From assembly GCF_008693005.1 (NCBI RefSeq), contig NZ_VXKE01000016.1:62001-126000 (forward strand): a stretch of 64,000 nucleotides of DNA. Direction: 5' to 3'. Origin of the DNA: Helicobacter canis. Its GTDB lineage: Bacteria; Campylobacterota; Campylobacteria; Campylobacterales; Helicobacteraceae. The position numbers and the translations under genes were made by a program. The notes below the pieces were generated by a model. The model searched no databases. It saw only the letters and a list, made by a program, of their open reading frames with translations, and was not told where the DNA came from. The stretch's first letter is position 1. The number at the start of each line of letters is the position of its first letter. Below, in pieces: positions 63,593 to 64,000 of this stretch.

Positions 63593-64000
63593 TTAGTGGC
63601 TTGGCAAGACTTTTGCGCGTCTTTTTGCCGCAGTGTTGGGGAATGCTTCATCAAAGATCATATCCTTGCTTGTGTGGGGGAAAGAGTAGATGACTTTGCC
63701 ATCTTTGCCATAAAGTGTGCCTTGGATCATTGTATCTTCTATATAGTGGTGCTCAAACTGCAAAGCTCCATTTGGGAAAAAGCCCTTTTGTATGGTGATT
63801 TCCTCACCTTCTAGGACGACCACTTCTGAATCTAGCGCACCATCTCTGTAGCTTTGTGTGATGGTTTTTGCCGGGGATTCTTGGCTTTTTGTAAGTAGCT
63901 GCCCTTGTGGAGCATAGTGCCAAGTCGTCCTAAGTGGCGCGCTGGCATTGTGAAGGACTTTAGATTCTAGGTGTGAGTCTTGCGTGTAGTAAGAGCCACT
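63593..64000 (-). CDS. MORN/YwqK-repeat-like protein (partial, N-terminus off window)
   Basis: The last 135 residues are visible; the reading frame is open to the window edge, so the start lies beyond 64000. The segments GFFPNGALQFEHHYIEDTMIQGTLYGKDGKV (in parts) and WHYAPQGQLLTKSQ follow the antitoxin-YwqK/MORN_2 pattern of tandem beta-hairpins. No toxin gene is in the window, so an antitoxin role is not supported. A motif copy encodes HLESK near the edge. Confidence 0.65.
   Translation of the reverse strand, partial: SGSYYTQDSHLESKVLHNASAPLRTTWHYAPQGQLLTKSQESPAKTITQSYRDGALDSEVVVLEGEEITIQKGFFPNGALQFEHHYIEDTMIQGTLYGKDGKVIYSFPHTSKDMIFDEAFPNTAAKRRAKVLPSH

Noticed and set aside
1..64000. CRISPR array or tandem satellite as an explanation of the repeated 8-mer
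   Set aside because: Copies are not regularly spaced, have no spacers of constant length, and lie in both strands and within genes.
1..64000. Explaining GATTCTAG only by codon preference for Asp-Ser-Ser
   Set aside because: The motif is also frequent between genes and, in reverse orientation within genes, encodes other residues (LESS, ARIHF), so codon bias alone does not account for it.
1..64000. tRNA or rRNA genes
   Set aside because: No cloverleaf with a T-loop (GTTCRA) plus matching acceptor stem was found in the gaps, and gaps are too short for rRNA.

Overview
The window looks like a chromosomal segment of a Helicobacter species (Campylobacterota). No rRNA or species marker is present, so I do not name the species. 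The evidence is the gene content and several blocks whose order matches my recollection of H. pylori: cbpA-hspR; porCDAB; rpoZ-spoT-tyrS-nmo-amiA; comF-tmk-coaD-ubiX; fliY-fliM-fliA-(small protein)-flhG-flhF-folK; and hrcA-grpE-dnaK. Genes that H. pylori is not usually described with (ugd, a lone hisH, a CjaA-type cysteine-binding lipoprotein, a PilMNO-like trio) suggest an enterohepatic or other non-pylori lineage. That placement is inference.

Layout. 1-2.2 kb (minus): partial hspR, cbpA and a degenerate trypsin-fold protein. 2.4-9.4 kb (plus): cyclophilin, a DUF374 acyltransferase-like protein, a PilM/PilN/PilO-like trio, a membrane metallophosphoesterase and copA. 9.5-14.1 kb: aroB facing an ATP-grasp gene with a (GA)12 tract, then a small outer-membrane-like protein and fumC. 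14.2-24.1 kb (plus): MATE exporter, HAD phosphatase, porCDAB, cjaA-like, ugd, hydE. 24.1-26.1 kb (minus): rnhB, cca. 26.2-40.4 kb: sixteen co-directional, tightly packed genes from rpoZ to a LysE-type exporter, including znuA-znuC-mqo-znuB and a Fur-family regulator. 40.4-58.6 kb (minus): hisH-ileS, comF-tmk-coaD-ubiX-ppc, the flagellar regulatory block with folK, an LpoB-like/repeat/barrel fusion, and tkt. 59-62.3 kb (plus): hrcA-grpE-dnaK behind a CIRCE-like operator. The last 1.5 kb (minus) holds three poorly known genes.

How the genes work together. Both arms of heat-shock control appear at the two ends: hspR-cbpA at the left, hrcA-grpE-dnaK at the right. Central metabolism is represented by PorCDAB, fumarase, Mqo, PEP carboxylase and transketolase. 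Metal handling includes CopA and ZnuABC with a Fur-type regulator close by. FlhF, FlhG, FliA, FliM and FliY control number, placement and switching of polar flagella.

The most striking feature is not a gene. The 8-mer GATTCTAG/CTAGAATC recurs about 110 times by my eye count, where about two would be expected by chance in this length counting both strands. It lies in genes, where it reads mostly as (L/V)DSS, LESS or KVDS, and between genes, where pairs form perfect palindromes. A 14-base extended form, AAAGTGGATTCTAG, occurs at least eight times exactly, including three copies inside tkt. Two homopolymer tracts (G8 in copA, C10 after dnaK) directly abut the motif. This looks like an expanding, in-frame-tolerated dispersed repeat and is the main candidate for something undescribed. 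I see no tRNA, rRNA, CRISPR array, transposase or prophage.
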